From assembly GCA_034766995.1 (NCBI GenBank), contig CM068321.1, forward strand, positions 13,982,526-14,046,525: a DNA stretch of 64,000 bases, written 5' to 3'. The DNA is from Acanthacorydalis orientalis. Taxonomy: Eukaryota > Arthropoda > Insecta > Megaloptera > Corydalidae. Under the pieces are notes generated by a model that had not been told where the DNA came from, made no database searches, and saw only the letters and a list, made by a program, of their open reading frames with translations. Positions within the stretch are counted from its first letter, which is position 1. Each line of letters begins with the position of its first letter. This document shows, one piece after another, positions 36,420 to 48,723 of this stretch. A program made the translations under genes and the position numbers.

Positions 36420-36920
36420 CTAATGACATTTTTCTCCGATAACGTTCCAAAATAGATAAAAAAAACTAACACGGAAAAAAAAATAATTCGCTGTTTTGAC
36501 GAGCAACGACAATGGAGAAGTTTTTGTGGGTGGTACGGGCGGAAATGATATTGGAAGGAGGTGGATAGGGTGGAGCCGGTTGATGTTTCGAAGCGCATCA
36601 TGTTGTCGGACGAAGACGGCCGTGACGTCTGGCCAAACAGGAGGGATCGAGGCGGCTTTGTTCCGCATCTCGAGAGCCTTATCAACGTCGCGGGGGTGCA
36701 TTTCGAGTCGCCCCGGCCTACTGCGATCGACCTATCCGACCGACTGCTCCAACAACAACAGTCGAGCTTGTTACTTTCAGTGTTTTTCTCAATTCGGACA
36801 ACTTGATGGTGTTTTGTACGAAGATGGCTACGGAATATATAGGCACGAACGTGATTTATGGCTCATAAAAAATGTGTTCATTGAGTCTATCTCTGAATTC
36901 CATCAGAAATAGTGTTTTTT
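36420..36920. promoter_or_regulatory. Most GC-rich island; several frames open on both strands
   Basis: This is the strongest composition anomaly of the window, with CG dinucleotides frequent around 36530-36760. A plus-strand frame is open for 138 codons (36496-36912), a second plus frame reads VSKRIMLSDEDGRDVWPNRR within 36561-36806, and two minus frames (36420-36701, start MHPRDVDKALEMRNKAASIP; and 36365-36685) are open too. Open frames in all directions follow from low AT content, so none is proof of a gene. A CpG-rich promoter, 5' exon or conserved exon of a gene on either strand are the candidates; I recognise no domain. A CAA run encodes a short poly-Gln in the second plus frame. Confidence 0.35.
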
Positions 36921-38606
36921 TTCGCTCTCTTCGGTGTTTCGATCTCATGATTTTCTATTTCGGTATGACAGTTTAAGTAATTCATCAAGGTTTAATATTT
37001 ATTTAATGGTATTTAATACTTACGATGTATACAAGGACACATCTTTACCAGTTACTAAGTTGATTACATTTTCAATGTAATTTTGAATTTAATTTTACTA
37101 CTAAATTATTTTTTTAAATTTATGAGTATATTTCAAGTATTATAATAATACAATCTGATTAATTATATTAATACGAAACTTACTGTTAAAGAAAATGAAT
37201 GAAAATATAAAAATTCGAAGAAAATTATTACCGCAAAAAAAATATGTTATTAATAAGAAAAATTTAACACTTTGGCTTTATAATTTCCATATTTGAAATC
37301 AATAACAAGAAAAACATAAAATGGAAACTAGAAATACAAAACATAATATTCCCAATTGTTACCTACATATCAAACATTTCTTAACGTGCCAATTAATTTT
37401 TAACTAAGATGTAAAATAAACTGATGAATATCCCTTTCAAGAACGTAACATTCAACAAATCAATGTCAAGCCTGTTACTTGAAATATTCATGTTTAAGAA
37501 AATTATGAAAATACACAATTTGCTTAGTACAAAAGATATGAGAGAGAAGTGGACAAGCTTGACCAGTTAAATGAAAAAATGTGGCATGAGTAATTAGTTT
37601 TCAATGCTTGCAAATTACTACAAGGGTTTAGAGAATAAAATATTATTAAGTTAATCACTTTTCTTTCTATGAAATTATTACATTGTTACATATTCGAGGA
37701 AACAATAATTTATTTTATTTACTTTAAAAAGAACAAAATTAAATCAAAATCACAAATCCTGCAAGATTCTTCTTTTCCAACGAAAAGGTTTCTATGTAAT
37801 TTCAAAAGTTAAAACACAGTACGAGATGGCATGAAATGAAGATATATAACTTTTTTTCATATTATATTTACATTTTTGTATTGTTAAATAAATCATTTTT
37901 GATTGTGTTTATGCACATTTTGATCTAACGCTATTATATTCAGGGCGTCGAGGAACAGATGATCAATAATGCTTTATTGAAAATATATGACAATTTTTTG
38001 TGGTTTATGGAATAAAAAAATATTTATAAAAGTGAATTTTGCTACATTTAATCAAAAATATATTGTAAAAAATCTATTTTTTAAGCAATTGTCGTCCTCT
38101 TTTATTAAATTACAATAGAAAAAATTGTATTGTGACTTCTATTAAGATGCATAAATAAACCTTAAAATCTTTAGTGTCTAGTAGCATAATACTAGTAGGT
38201 ATTACATTCAGGAAAATATAAATTATTAACAGAAACACGCAATAATAATAACTGAAAGGATTAAGTTGTATATGTACGAAGTTCAAAGGGAACGATGAAT
38301 AGTGTTCCTTTAGAAAATGTTTTTTTGGAGTAGAGGTGGGATCTCTTTTTGCGATTTACTAGCTGTCGGTCTAATATATATATATATATGTACACGTGTG
38401 TTTATTTATAATAGTATGGGTTTATAAATAAATAAGATTTTCCTAAGAGTAAAACATAAATAGTAATCTATCATTATATCCGACATCTTGAAAAAGAATA
38501 ATTTTGAAAAACAGTATCTAAAAACATCGATAACGATTAATTTTAATAAAAAAGAGTGTTGCTATTATTGATAACTTATTACTCATGAAGTTAATAAAAA
38601 GAGAGT

Positions 38607-38801
38607 ATGAACAAACTGGTATGTGTATATATCCAACATCGTCATAAGAGAAGACCTAATATTTCAAGTTGCTACGACATATTCCAGATCCTCAAATTTG
38701 TACCAGTGTTGGTACCCTCCGGCGTGTTTTACTGCAGAAATAGCATCAGCGGCAACAAAACAGTCATCGACTTAACAAATATAACTGGAACGATACAATA
38801 A
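38607..38801 (+). other. Coding-like segment, 64 codons, next to CTCF-motif island
   Basis: From ATG the frame reads MNKLVCVYIQHRHKRRPNIS... to ...GNKTVIDLTNITGTIQ and a TAA. Composition is balanced. A near-consensus donor (ACTG|GTATGT, about 38621) follows the first five codons and a good acceptor (GTGTTTTACTGCAG, about 38737) lies later, so the piece after the acceptor (starting NSISGNKTVI...) could be the true exon. Unidentified. Confidence 0.2.
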
Positions 38802-38918
38802 CGAAACTGTAAGATTCACATAGGCGAAAGGTTTCCGTGCGTCTTCGTGCGTTTTCCTCTTTGCGGCCTATCACGTATTTGCTGGTTGTTCAATATTAGC
38901 TCTGGAAGGAGGGTAGTA

Positions 38919-38933
38919 CCAGTAGGTGGCAGC
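38919..38933 (+). promoter_or_regulatory. CTCF-type insulator motif
   Basis: The 15 bases CCAGTAGGTGGCAGC fit the bilaterian CTCF core CCASYAGRKGGCRS at all 14 positions. In sequence this AT-rich a chance match is unlikely. The site lies in a GC-richer island (38820-39010) and is followed four bases later by an inverted repeat (TGTCAATA at 38937, TATTGACA ending 38962). CTCF binds such sites through its zinc fingers and organises chromatin loops and boundaries. The motif is seen; occupancy is inferred. Confidence 0.6.
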
Positions 38934-38936
38934 ATC

Positions 38937-38962
38937 TGTCAATATTGTTCACTTTATTGACA
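38937..38962. repeat. Inverted repeat next to CTCF motif
   Basis: TGTCAATA is repeated as its exact reverse complement TATTGACA with 10 bases between. It directly follows the CTCF-type motif. It could be a dimeric factor site or a small hairpin. Confidence 0.5.
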
Positions 38963-39368
38963 TAACGTGTATGGCCACTGTTAGCCGGCAACAACAAAAC
39001 GTGGTTTTGTTACGTGCATCGAATGAATAATTATTATTTTGTTGAAGGTCTCATGTTTCGTGCGAATGATTTTTGCTGCTCGATTGCGCGTTATTTGTTG
39101 CGAATTTTTTTCTTTCCAAGTATTACATGCGTGTGTGTTTGTATACGGTTGTGTGCGAACGTTTTAAACATTGGACATTATGATTCAATAAATGGAATAT
39201 TTCAATTTATGGGCAGTTGAAAAATGGATAAAATATGCCGTGAACACTTGAATTCGTTTCGAAATTTCAAACATGCTAATTTAAATCTACATTATATCAA
39301 CATATATGCGAAAATTTAATGTTAATTTAAATATATATTCACATGAACGTATATTTTATTCACATGAT

Positions 39369-39369
<1 letters not shown>

Positions 39370-39433
<64 letters not shown>
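39370..39433. repeat. (TA)n microsatellite
   Basis: About 62 bp of TA; a smaller TA/CATA array is at 39541-39588. Confidence 0.95.
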
Positions 39434-39436
<3 letters not shown>

Positions 39437-39537
39437 AAATGAACTAAAAAGAGAGCAATGTATCATTCAAATTGAAAGAAATTCAGAAAAGCCTTTATTT
39501 TGTAGATAATCAAAGGTAGACGATTATAGGGATGATG

Positions 39538-39575
<38 letters not shown>

Positions 39576-39599
39576 CATATATATACACAGGTTTTCATA

Positions 39600-40481
39600 C
39601 TAATTTTAACCCCAATATTTATTTATCCAATTCAGGTATATATAATGTTACTTATTATTGATTGAAAATACTAAAGTTATTTCCAAAAATAATTTGAGGT
39701 GCATTGAATAATAATAATTATTTGATGGAATAGAATGATTACTAATAATTTCTTGACTATAAATTTTCATAAATTATAAAATACTTACTACTATATATAC
39801 TATATTACTACTATAATATTCGCGTAAATGTTACTGTTCAAACTAAATATCAAATAAAATATTAATGTGCTGTAGTAAGCCATCGTATAAATCGTTAGTG
39901 GGTATTAATCTATACAAAATATATACATTGATGATTCAGTCCTATCTTGTCCCACTATTGTATCGTACACGTTTCACTAATCTTACTATAACTGAACTGA
40001 ATGGAGATACAACCGTAAGAATACTTATCAAAAAAATAAAGTTTATAAAAAATACACAAAAATGTAAAAAAGTTAGTAACTGATGCAATTCAAAAAAATT
40101 GAAGAGAAAATTATAATACACGTATATTATATTCATACCTGATCAAACTATTTGAGAAGAGCAATCAAGATATAGGATACAAAAGTGGTACACGTCACTC
40201 ATGGCGATAAAGGTTTCGTTTACAGATTGCTTTTATAATGTTTCAAGAAGATTTATATAGTAGCCATTTAAATCTGTCTATATTTTTTGGTTACATTAGC
40301 TTTTGAAAAATAAATGAAGAAATAAAAAGAGTAATTTGTAACTAAAATTTAAAACTTTTTACATTTAAATTGTATTTTTTTATTCAAAGATTATTTTTAT
40401 TAGTCGAATTTATTAAATGAACAAGATCAGTGGAATCAGTTATGGAATTGAAATTGTAACATTTATTGATTATATTTTATT

Positions 40482-40530
<49 letters not shown>

Positions 40531-41100
40531 TGAAAATTAAAATATTTCTCGACCTGTATTTGCATTACAAATATCTATTCAAAAATATACGTAGAGTTTA
40601 TTATAGTAAAACACGTTTTTCATTTCATTTCCATATTATATATTATTCTAGAATATTTATCTATTTTGTGAGTACATAATAATAAAACAGATGGAATATA
40701 CTGTATTCTGCTTAACTTATAACACATAAACTTTATAAACTGTTTATATTAATATGAAATAGTAATAAAAGCAATAATTATTTGTTAATAAAATTCCAAG
40801 AACTTTTATTCGCACCGCTAATAAAAATTTGTTGTTTCTAAAAATATTTTTTTTCAAAAAACAGTCAAAAAAATCACAATGAAATTGATCATGCAAATAT
40901 AATGTAAAAAGAATCTTGTTTTTTTTTGTTTGGCCTTAAAATGATTTCTCACACTGTATCCTATTATATTTTTTTTGTAATTAGAGACCTTTATTTTAAA
41001 GACCATTGTATGTCTTATTATTTACATAAAATCATTTAGTAAGTACATTTTAAGGATTCGAGATTAAATTAGACAATAATCTGTATATAAATATGCGTGT
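39600..41100. other. AT-rich non-coding stretch
   Basis: Short frames near 39865-40136 on both strands are AT-rich and unsupported. Nothing else recognised apart from the array at 40485. Confidence 0.6.
40485..40528. repeat. (TA)n microsatellite
   Basis: Pure TA run, ending TATCATG. Confidence 0.95.
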
Positions 41101-41116
41101 GTAAGTATGTATGAAT

Positions 41117-41120
41117 ATGA

Positions 41121-41198
<78 letters not shown>

Positions 41199-41200
41199 TG
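41117..41200. repeat. (TA)n/(CATA)(TG)n array
   Basis: TA with two CATA breaks 20 bp apart, then GTGTGTGTG. Confidence 0.95.
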
Positions 41201-41399
41201 TGTGCTTTTTGACTATATTTTATTATTTGTTTGCAAAAACTGTAAAATGAAAAATAACAAACTGAAAGAGTTACGATATCAATACTGCTAAAATTTTATC
41301 CGCAATTTAGGACACATACAGTAAGAAAAAAATATATGAGCGAACTTTATCTTTAAGGCTAGCAACTTTCATCCAACTTTCTATCGATATTTGCTTGCA

Positions 41400-41950
41400 T
41401 AGTCGATCGTTAAGCCAAAGGAAATATGTTATACCTATAGACGTGTATAAGTAAAAGCATCGAAATCTACTCTAGAATATTGTCAACAAAACTACGCGTT
41501 TTCTTGCGTAGCCTAATCCCGAGCCACCCTTCTCGCTTTCAAAACATAAGTCTTCGACTCTTCTCCATCACCGTTTGCCGTCACAGCAGAATTATTCGAA
41601 GGATTAATATTTGAAACAGAATCAAAGTAAATCCAGGATTAACAAGTGGAAACAGGTGGGTTGATGGATATAGATAGGTAAGGTTTTGGTGGAACAACTG
41701 CTACGTGCTATACACGTGGATGAATCGAGTCGAGGTAATTAAATGTGTCGGAATTTGGTTCGCGTGGAAACTTTCGAAGATGCTAAATTAAGTTTGCGTT
41801 CAGTTTGATCCCTCGAATGTTTGATTACTACGCCCATTTGTAAATGGACGCACTGTTGTCATGGTGATACAGATTTCTGTATTGGCGCGCTTTAATACCC
41901 GTTCAAAGATGTACCAGTTTATTGTTAAAATATCTTTGAATAATGAAAAT
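41400..41950. promoter_or_regulatory. GC-richer island without reading frame
   Basis: About 500 bp of balanced composition holds CCCTTCTCGC, CGTTTGCCGTCAC, TACACGTGGATGAATCG (a CACGTG E-box at about 41714), GGCGCGC and TGTTGTCATGG. No convincing open frame spans it. An enhancer is the simplest reading. Confidence 0.25.
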
Positions 41951-43429
41951 ATATCTGGAAATATTTTTTTTATACAGAATGTTCACTAAAGTGGAAATAT
42001 GGCTGGCGAAATGGTTTCGACAGATGATCGATAATTTTGATATTATTATAAAGATTGTGACATAGGTCAGTGTTACAAGAAGGATCGTCTGAGCATGACA
42101 GGATCAATTTCTTGAAAACCATATCAATTTAATATTCTTTATTCGAAAGTTGATTGAATTTCTGTCAAACACAATGACGGATACTTAAATATTATTAAAC
42201 TTAAAATTTAAAGACGTATACAGACAAAACGTTTCTTTAAATTGATTCACACGAATTTCAATTATATCAATTTTTGATATTTATTTCAGGTTAAAGCAAG
42301 CATTCTTTTTTTTGTATTTTTGTAATTTAAGATATCTGTTAAACTATAGTATATATACACACTTTTTATCTTAAAGACAAATAAATTTTATAAAATAAAT
42401 ACATATTGAGAAATATTATATTAAATTGATAAAAAAGATATATAAATATATATTATATAAACATATAAAGTATGATGGCTTTTTATGTGTAAATAAATAA
42501 ACATTAGATTTAATGAACTAAAGGAATGTTAATTAAAAAGTTTTTTTGAAATAATTAATACAATTTCTTAAGATACAATTCTATACATTCACACGTTTTC
42601 TTACTTTAGTAATTTTTGATTCTATATATTAATTATAATACACTAATATAAAACAAATACTTAATAAATATATGTCTAGATACAATTTCATTTTGTTTCA
42701 TAGTGTGTGTTCGTACGCACTTTTTATTGACCTTTAATACTTATTATTTAGTGTATATATATATATAATTTTCTAACTCTATTTTTGAATATATTTTTGA
42801 AATTTATATAGAAAATAAAGAATTTTGTTATAATAAGTAAAGGTTGTAATGTAGAAATGTAGTCGGTTCCATAGTGGCCGCTATAACCCAGTTCAGCTTT
42901 ATTTTGTTTTTCTTAAACTATTATACAATCTCTAACGATTATGAATATTAGAAATTTTAATATCGGTTTATAAAAAAAAACATTGTATAATATGGTAATA
43001 TACTACAATAAAGAATATAAATACTAAATCTCCCTTAAAAATATAATGCAATTGCCACACACAAAATAGTATGGTGGTTAATGATACACTGCAAAAAGAA
43101 ATACATTTAAAGAATTATCTATTTATAAAATTCACAGATAAAAAGAAATATATAGCTTCTTTTTTAAGTTTAATAGATGTTTTTGGTAAATATAGATATA
43201 TTTATAAATATACATCCTGATTTAATAGTATTAAAAAAATAAAAACTACTGAACATCAATAAAATTACCAAAGATGCAAAAAATGTAAGTATTTTTAAAT
43301 CATTTCTATTAAAAAAATATAAGTTGTGAATAAATCAGAAAAATTTTTGTTCGATTTTTTTTTAAAAAATATATAATATTCATTGAAAGATTTATGAAAT
43401 TGTGTCTGGTAGAAATATTAATAGTTTTT

Positions 43430-44164
43430 ATCAAGTTATCTTAAATCACGGCTGGTACAGAAAGTAACCAAAGATATAAACGTCTGTTGTACGAGTCGAG
43501 ATCTCTAAATAAATAATTAAAGTGAAAATACGTCGCAACGCCACTGTATATACCTATGTCGTGCCATGCAGTGTACTCGGTTGGTTTTTCGCTCGACTCA
43601 TTCGTATTCTTGCTTGCTTACCATCTAGCTTTACCCTTAATTATTAACTCGTTTAGTGTACCGTCGCGGCGGAAACAAATGGTACAGAATAATTAGTTAA
43701 TGGAATAATTCATTTATCAAAATATCTCGCAATGTCTTTAAAGTGCCTTTCGTCGGCGGCAACTTTCCGAAAATTTTAAACTAATAAACTTAATTCGTTC
43801 GCCAAGAATCCAAAGCTCGTTTGTAACACAACGTTCCGTCCGTGTTCTTCCAATTGTGGTGCGATGTTTGCATTCACGAATTGCGGTGGATGTCATCCGT
43901 GATGTAGCCGACATCGTCTTCGTTTCATTTTTCAACTTAAATTATTGCGCGCCAGTTTTATCTTCGTATCAGTTCGTTTTGATTTATTTCACGTTTTCTG
44001 TATTGTATTGTGCGAGTGTGTCGGTCGCTCCTAACTTTGGCTATATTCCAAAATGTTTGGTTTCAATTCTTTTGATTTTCAAGATTAATCGTTACTGCGG
44101 TTTCTCCTCAGAGAATTTCTTCATTACTTTTCTTCTGTATTTTATAAAGAGATATCCTTTTTAA
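43430..44164. promoter_or_regulatory. Long GC-richer island with opposed open frames
   Basis: From about 43440 to 44060 the sequence is much richer in GC and CG than its flanks. A plus-strand frame (43856-44164, 102 codons from GTG) is hydrophobic (...YFTFSVLYCASVSVAPNFGY...). The overlapping minus-strand frame (43738-43935) is basic and starts near MSATSRMTSTAIRECKHRTT. The minus frame has the more protein-like composition, but neither is recognisable. The block at 43550-43670 (TCGGTTGGTTTTTCGCTCGA...) looks like insect promoter or 5' UTR sequence. Confidence 0.25.
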
Positions 44165-44169
44165 TTTCG

Positions 44170-44968
44170 AATATTTTTTTTTATAGTATTTCTTACGAAA
44201 AAGATATGTTTCGATAACAAGTATATCAAGTCTTTTAAAAATACACGAATTCATACAACATTAAGACTAAATTTTATAAATGTTTATTTAGTTTCTTTTA
44301 ATTTTTCTTTACAAATATTAAATTTTTATTTACATCTAGTAAGTAAATATTTATAAGTTTTAAAATAAAAGAATTTTTTCCTACTAGAATGATTCTAGCT
44401 TTTTAAATTACTAGGAAATTGGAACATAATTGCTTTATAAATTTTCAATAACTAAATTAACTGCATGATACAGGCAAATAAAAATAGATGCGCATGATTC
44501 CGTTTATTAATTATCTAGCTTTTGAATGACAGAACCGAAAATTTGATATTTGGATGAATTTGGATAGGAAAATAAATTGGATTTTAAACTAAATTGGAAA
44601 ACGTGTACATATATGAGTATGTAAATTAAAAATCAAATATAACTTTGACGATACTTCTAATTTATTTACTTAATTTAAATTTTTATATTCTTTATTCGAT
44701 TAATTGTTGATTTATTGACAATTATTTACAAGCAATTATTTTATTAATTAGAAAAGACCGCTATACATAAATTAATTTGAATTTTGTATTAACAGATAAA
44801 ATATTTCATGGATTTTCTAATTGAAATAATAAATAATTTATTTTATGTATTCATATAAACAAAATTGAAGTATTTTCTTTCAAATTGTCTTCATGAATTT
44901 GATTCATAAGCATTTATACTCCAAAGATATTTTTTATATGAATTTGTTTAGAAAATTAAGAACATAAG

Positions 44969-45029
<61 letters not shown>

Positions 45030-45872
45030 TCAATACTATTAGACATCATTTTGTCATATAATCTTAGAGTATAGTAATTGATTATTTTTATTATACATTA
45101 CAATAATATAAAAAAAGTGTTTTATTTATAACTAAATTATAAAATCGATAGAAAAAACACATAATTTAAAATAATGTTAATATATGGAACGAAAGTTAAG
45201 TAAGAGTTATTGTCTTTTGGATAGAAATTTTTTAAATTTTAAAAAAGATCATTTTATAAACCGTTTTAAAAAATATATAAATTTACCATGCTCGAGAAAA
45301 ATGAGCTTATATTCAGGAAAGCTGATAGAATATTGCCACAATGTATAAATTTTATATATTTAGAATAAATTTATAGGGAAACAAAGTTTTACAAGTTATT
45401 TCCATTATTAACCTGTTAAAGAAAATAATAAAAACATAAAATGGTATATTATGAAAGTAAATATTTATATTTTAACACAATAAATAAAAAAGCCTGATAT
45501 TTCTATCTTATTCCTATATTAGTTACATCTATTTGAGTGGCATTTCTCAGTTTCTCCGTTACTATTTTTACTTATTATATAGAAATACCTTTTCGTAGTT
45601 TTCAGATATAGTAGAGATTAACACATTATAAATGTTTAGATACTGTTCGAATTGTCATTTAACAAAAGCTTCAAATACTAGTAAGTCACGAAAATTTCTA
45701 CTCTTATTATTAAGATTAAACATGTTTGGAAACAAAAAAAATAAATAAAAACGTTCAATTAAGAGATACAATTCTCAGACGATACTTGTTCCAATATAAT
45801 TTTATTTTATTCGTTACGTTGTTGACTTTGAGCGGTGACCTTAGTACTATTACCTTTACGCTGCTATAAACT

Positions 45873-45919
<47 letters not shown>

Positions 45920-47280
45920 TATGAAAGGCAGTGTCTTATTTTGTTACACACTTACGAGAAAGAAGATATGAAATTGTGAATATTTTATTTTCATGCGTCC
46001 CTTCTGAATAAGTCTGATGTCGGTGATATTTTCACCAGCAATAACATCCAGTACATTTATTATTCCGTATATTCATTAGAACAAAAAGATATATATATAT
46101 ATATATACATACATATATATATATATACATATACATGTATATGTGTGTGTATGTATATAAACGTATAAACTTTATTTCTACCTGTTATTGTAATTTATGT
46201 TCTTAAGTAAGTTTTTATAATAAATTTATGATGAAATTATTGAATAAAGTAAAAGTTAAGAAGCCTTATACGTTAAGTATCGGATATGGAAAAAGTTAGA
46301 TACTCTTTTTTATGTATATTTATTTTATTTATTTAATTTTGAATAAATTGGAGTAATGAATTCTAGATAAAAATGTATATATATATATATTTAAACATAA
46401 AATACATATGAATGTATTTGAAAAACTTTATTGATGATTTTATTTACACAGTTATTGAAAAAAAATGTTAAAATAATTGTAGATCATATAATAGATACAA
46501 ATATAAATTTGTAACCACTAAGCTAGAAACTAATTAATCAAGTAAGAGCTAGGAATTAATTATTCATTTCAATATCAAGTTAATAAATGTAACAGTAAGA
46601 GAATAAAAAAATATCTAAAACCTATCTGAAGTTCTAAGCAGAAACTAGTAAACAAAAATGAGTAATTCGAAAAGATAAAGAATTATATCTTTTATTCTTA
46701 ATAAGATTGGGAGAGATAAAAAATAGGCCAAATATACAAGAAAATATATTTTACAATATTATTAATATTTACCTTCGAACTTGTATTTTTTAAGAAATAA
46801 TAATTTTACACTTTCCGTTGTCACAAATTAATACGGTTATATATTTAATTGGATTATTGGATTACTTATAGTTCATTATAAATAAATCAATATGAATAAA
46901 AACTGGAATAAAATTCATCAGCTAAAAAATAGAACATCAGACAAGAAATTCTGCAATGTTGAATAAATAGGATTATATTTCTTATTACGATAATGCAGGA
47001 AGATATAAATTTTTGAGGACGTAGCAAGAATTAAGAACGTTAGAAAGAAAAATATCGGAATAAGTTCCATCATATTGACTTACATTATTTGATTCTCTTT
47101 TGTTTGTATATCTGCAAAATTCATTAAATAAAAAAAATCGTTTGCTGTTTAATATCATTTAGTCCTTAATTTAATAAGAATAGCTTAGAATTTTATAAAT
47201 TCCTGGATTTTTAGTATCATATGATTTATAATTTAAAATTAGTTCCAAAATTTATTGTTTATTCTCATTTAAAATTTTAT
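44170..47280. other. AT-rich non-coding stretch
   Basis: Only (TA)n arrays; a slightly GC-richer patch at 45800-45870 (GTTGTTGACTTTGAGCGGTG) has no open frame. Confidence 0.7.
44970..45026. repeat. (TA)n microsatellite
   Basis: About 56 bp of TA. Other arrays nearby are at 45876-45918 and 46089-46156 (TA/CATA/TG). Confidence 0.95.
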
Positions 47281-47289
47281 TAATACTTT

Positions 47290-47571
47290 CTAATTGTTAA
47301 TTGACTGATGATACGGGCTCCAATTGGATATTAAACAACGTATCCTGTCTACAACAATTCGGAAAAACGAACAAAAACTTTTCAAAATACAATCGAAAAT
47401 TTCCATTGTCGATAAAAATAATAGTATTATAATTGCATGTTTTATACATGTGACCCTATTGATACATTTTCCTGGCAGACCACGTCCTTTTGGATCATCC
47501 AAGTGTATGTTTTCCATTATTAGTTTTGGCACATCTGCCAACTTCAAGTAGATGTTAGAGGTTTTTAACAT
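47290..47571 (-). other. Coding-like segment, 93 codons, minus strand
   Basis: From ATG (47571) the frame reads MLKTSNIYLKLADVPKLIME, then a Gly/Pro/Arg/Lys block (DDPKGRGLPGKCINRV) and a hydrophobic stretch (AIIILLFL) before ending at TAG. The plus strand is also open for 75 codons (47324-47551). The first 45 codons of the minus frame look coding, the rest less so. I recognise no family. A degraded transposon gene fragment is possible but unsupported. Confidence 0.2.
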
Positions 47572-47654
47572 GAAAATTTAATAGATTCCGAAACTAGTAG
47601 CATAAAATACACTCAGATAATCCCGAACGACAAACACAAACTATTATATCTGTT

Positions 47655-47741
47655 GATAGACTATCTATCTTATCTATAAGACTACATCAATAAAAACTAT
47701 CTAAACTATATAACGTATCTATCTTATCTATTAATAGATAA
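47655..47741. promoter_or_regulatory. Homotypic GATA-factor site cluster with tandem 16-bp repeat
   Basis: The 16-mer TATCTATCTTATCTAT occurs at 47662-47677 and again, identically, at 47716-47731. On the minus strand each copy carries overlapping WGATAR sites (AGATAA, AGATAG). Further WGATAR matches lie on the plus strand at about 47656 (TGATAG) and 47734 (AGATAA). GATA zinc-finger factors bind WGATAR. A cluster of this density suggests an enhancer element, though simple-sequence origin (TATC repeats) is possible. Confidence 0.35.
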
Positions 47742-48089
47742 AAAATAATAACTTTAAATTTAATCTAATGGGAAAAATGCAACAGAATTTAGCGATTACT
47801 TTATCCAGTAGTAAAGGTGTTAAATGATAAATTTACTTAAAGTGTATTTTCTTTATGGATCTCTAATATAAAAAATAAAGAAAAAATATTTATAAAAATA
47901 TATGAATATTATGTATGTAAGTAAGAGTATGTATGTATGTGTATATATATATATTCTCAAGGTTTATGACACTCATTCAATAATTCACGACTAAAGCCTT
48001 TCATTACAATACGTAGTTTTCTAATTAATAATAATGATTAATATCAATTGACAAAATATGTCAGCTTCAATTAATTAACTTCATTGTGT

Positions 48090-48650
48090 TCCATTTTAAG
48101 TTGGTCACACTGTATTTATTTACGTATACACAGGAGTTACGGGACGTATGAGGGTACTTGTGCAAGGGTAATTCGGGTGTGTGTAAGTGTCCATATTCGT
48201 AAGTATATTCTGTGCGTTTCTACGTGTATGTGTGTATATATTAAGTGGGATGAGATCGGTGTACGTCTACTCAGGCCGTCACCAGTCCGCTATTAATCTC
48301 CTTAATTAGTTTTTCCCGGTCCACTAAGCTGTTAAGTCGCGCGAGAAATACTTATCGATCCGGCCGTCGAATCCGATGCGGTGTTCGAGAGTCACTCTGA
48401 GGTTGATTTCAAAGTCGCCATCGTAACGGCGTTACCACAATCGTTGTGTATCATTTGGTATAGTTACGGCAAGTTATTATATTTATTTTTCTCTTTTTTT
48501 TCTGGTGTTTTCAGCTGAGTAAATATACAGTTTCTCGAGATACGTTTGCGTTTATTTTGATTTATACGACATATTGCTTTCAGCGTTTGTGAATTCATAC
48601 GCTGTTGAAACACGATATCATTCATAATTCATTGTAGAAGTTCAATTTAT
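48090..48650. promoter_or_regulatory. GC-richer island with CG-dense core, promoter-like
   Basis: The core at 48330-48440 is dense in CG (CGATCCGGCCGTCGAATCCG) and is followed by a strong plus-strand acceptor (TTTTTTTTCTGGTGTTTTCAG, ending about 48514). A plus frame through the core (after 48325) reads REILIDPAVESDAVFESHSE without an early stop for about 50 codons. The 5' part (48084-48296) is GT-rich. This could be a 5' exon or an enhancer. No protein recognised. Confidence 0.3.
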
Positions 48651-48675
48651 TGAAGTTTTTGACGTATTTCAAAAG

Positions 48676-48678
<3 letters not shown>

Positions 48679-48720
<42 letters not shown>
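48679..48720. repeat. (TA)n microsatellite
   Basis: TA run just beyond the 48.1-48.65 kb island. Confidence 0.95.

Positions 48721-48723
<3 letters not shown>

Larger units (their letters stand above)
38820..39220. promoter_or_regulatory. GC-richer island containing the CTCF motif
   Basis: It holds the CTCF-type site, the TGTCAATA inverted repeat, CG-rich stretches at 38830-38880 and 38975-39060, and a short plus-strand frame (39014-39220) that looks like 5' untranslated or non-coding sequence, with GTGTGTGTTTG inside. Together they suggest a regulatory region or boundary element. Confidence 0.35.

Noticed and set aside
39610..39645. Plus-strand CCAATTCAG|GTATAT as a recursive site
   Set aside because: The tract is only moderately pyrimidine-rich, and GTATAT leads straight into TA-rich sequence, so it is a poor donor.
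42841..42900. TCGGTTCCATAGTGGCCGCTATAACCC as a possible tRNA fragment
   Set aside because: No complete A and B boxes and no cloverleaf could be formed. Only an imperfect palindrome around GGCC is present.
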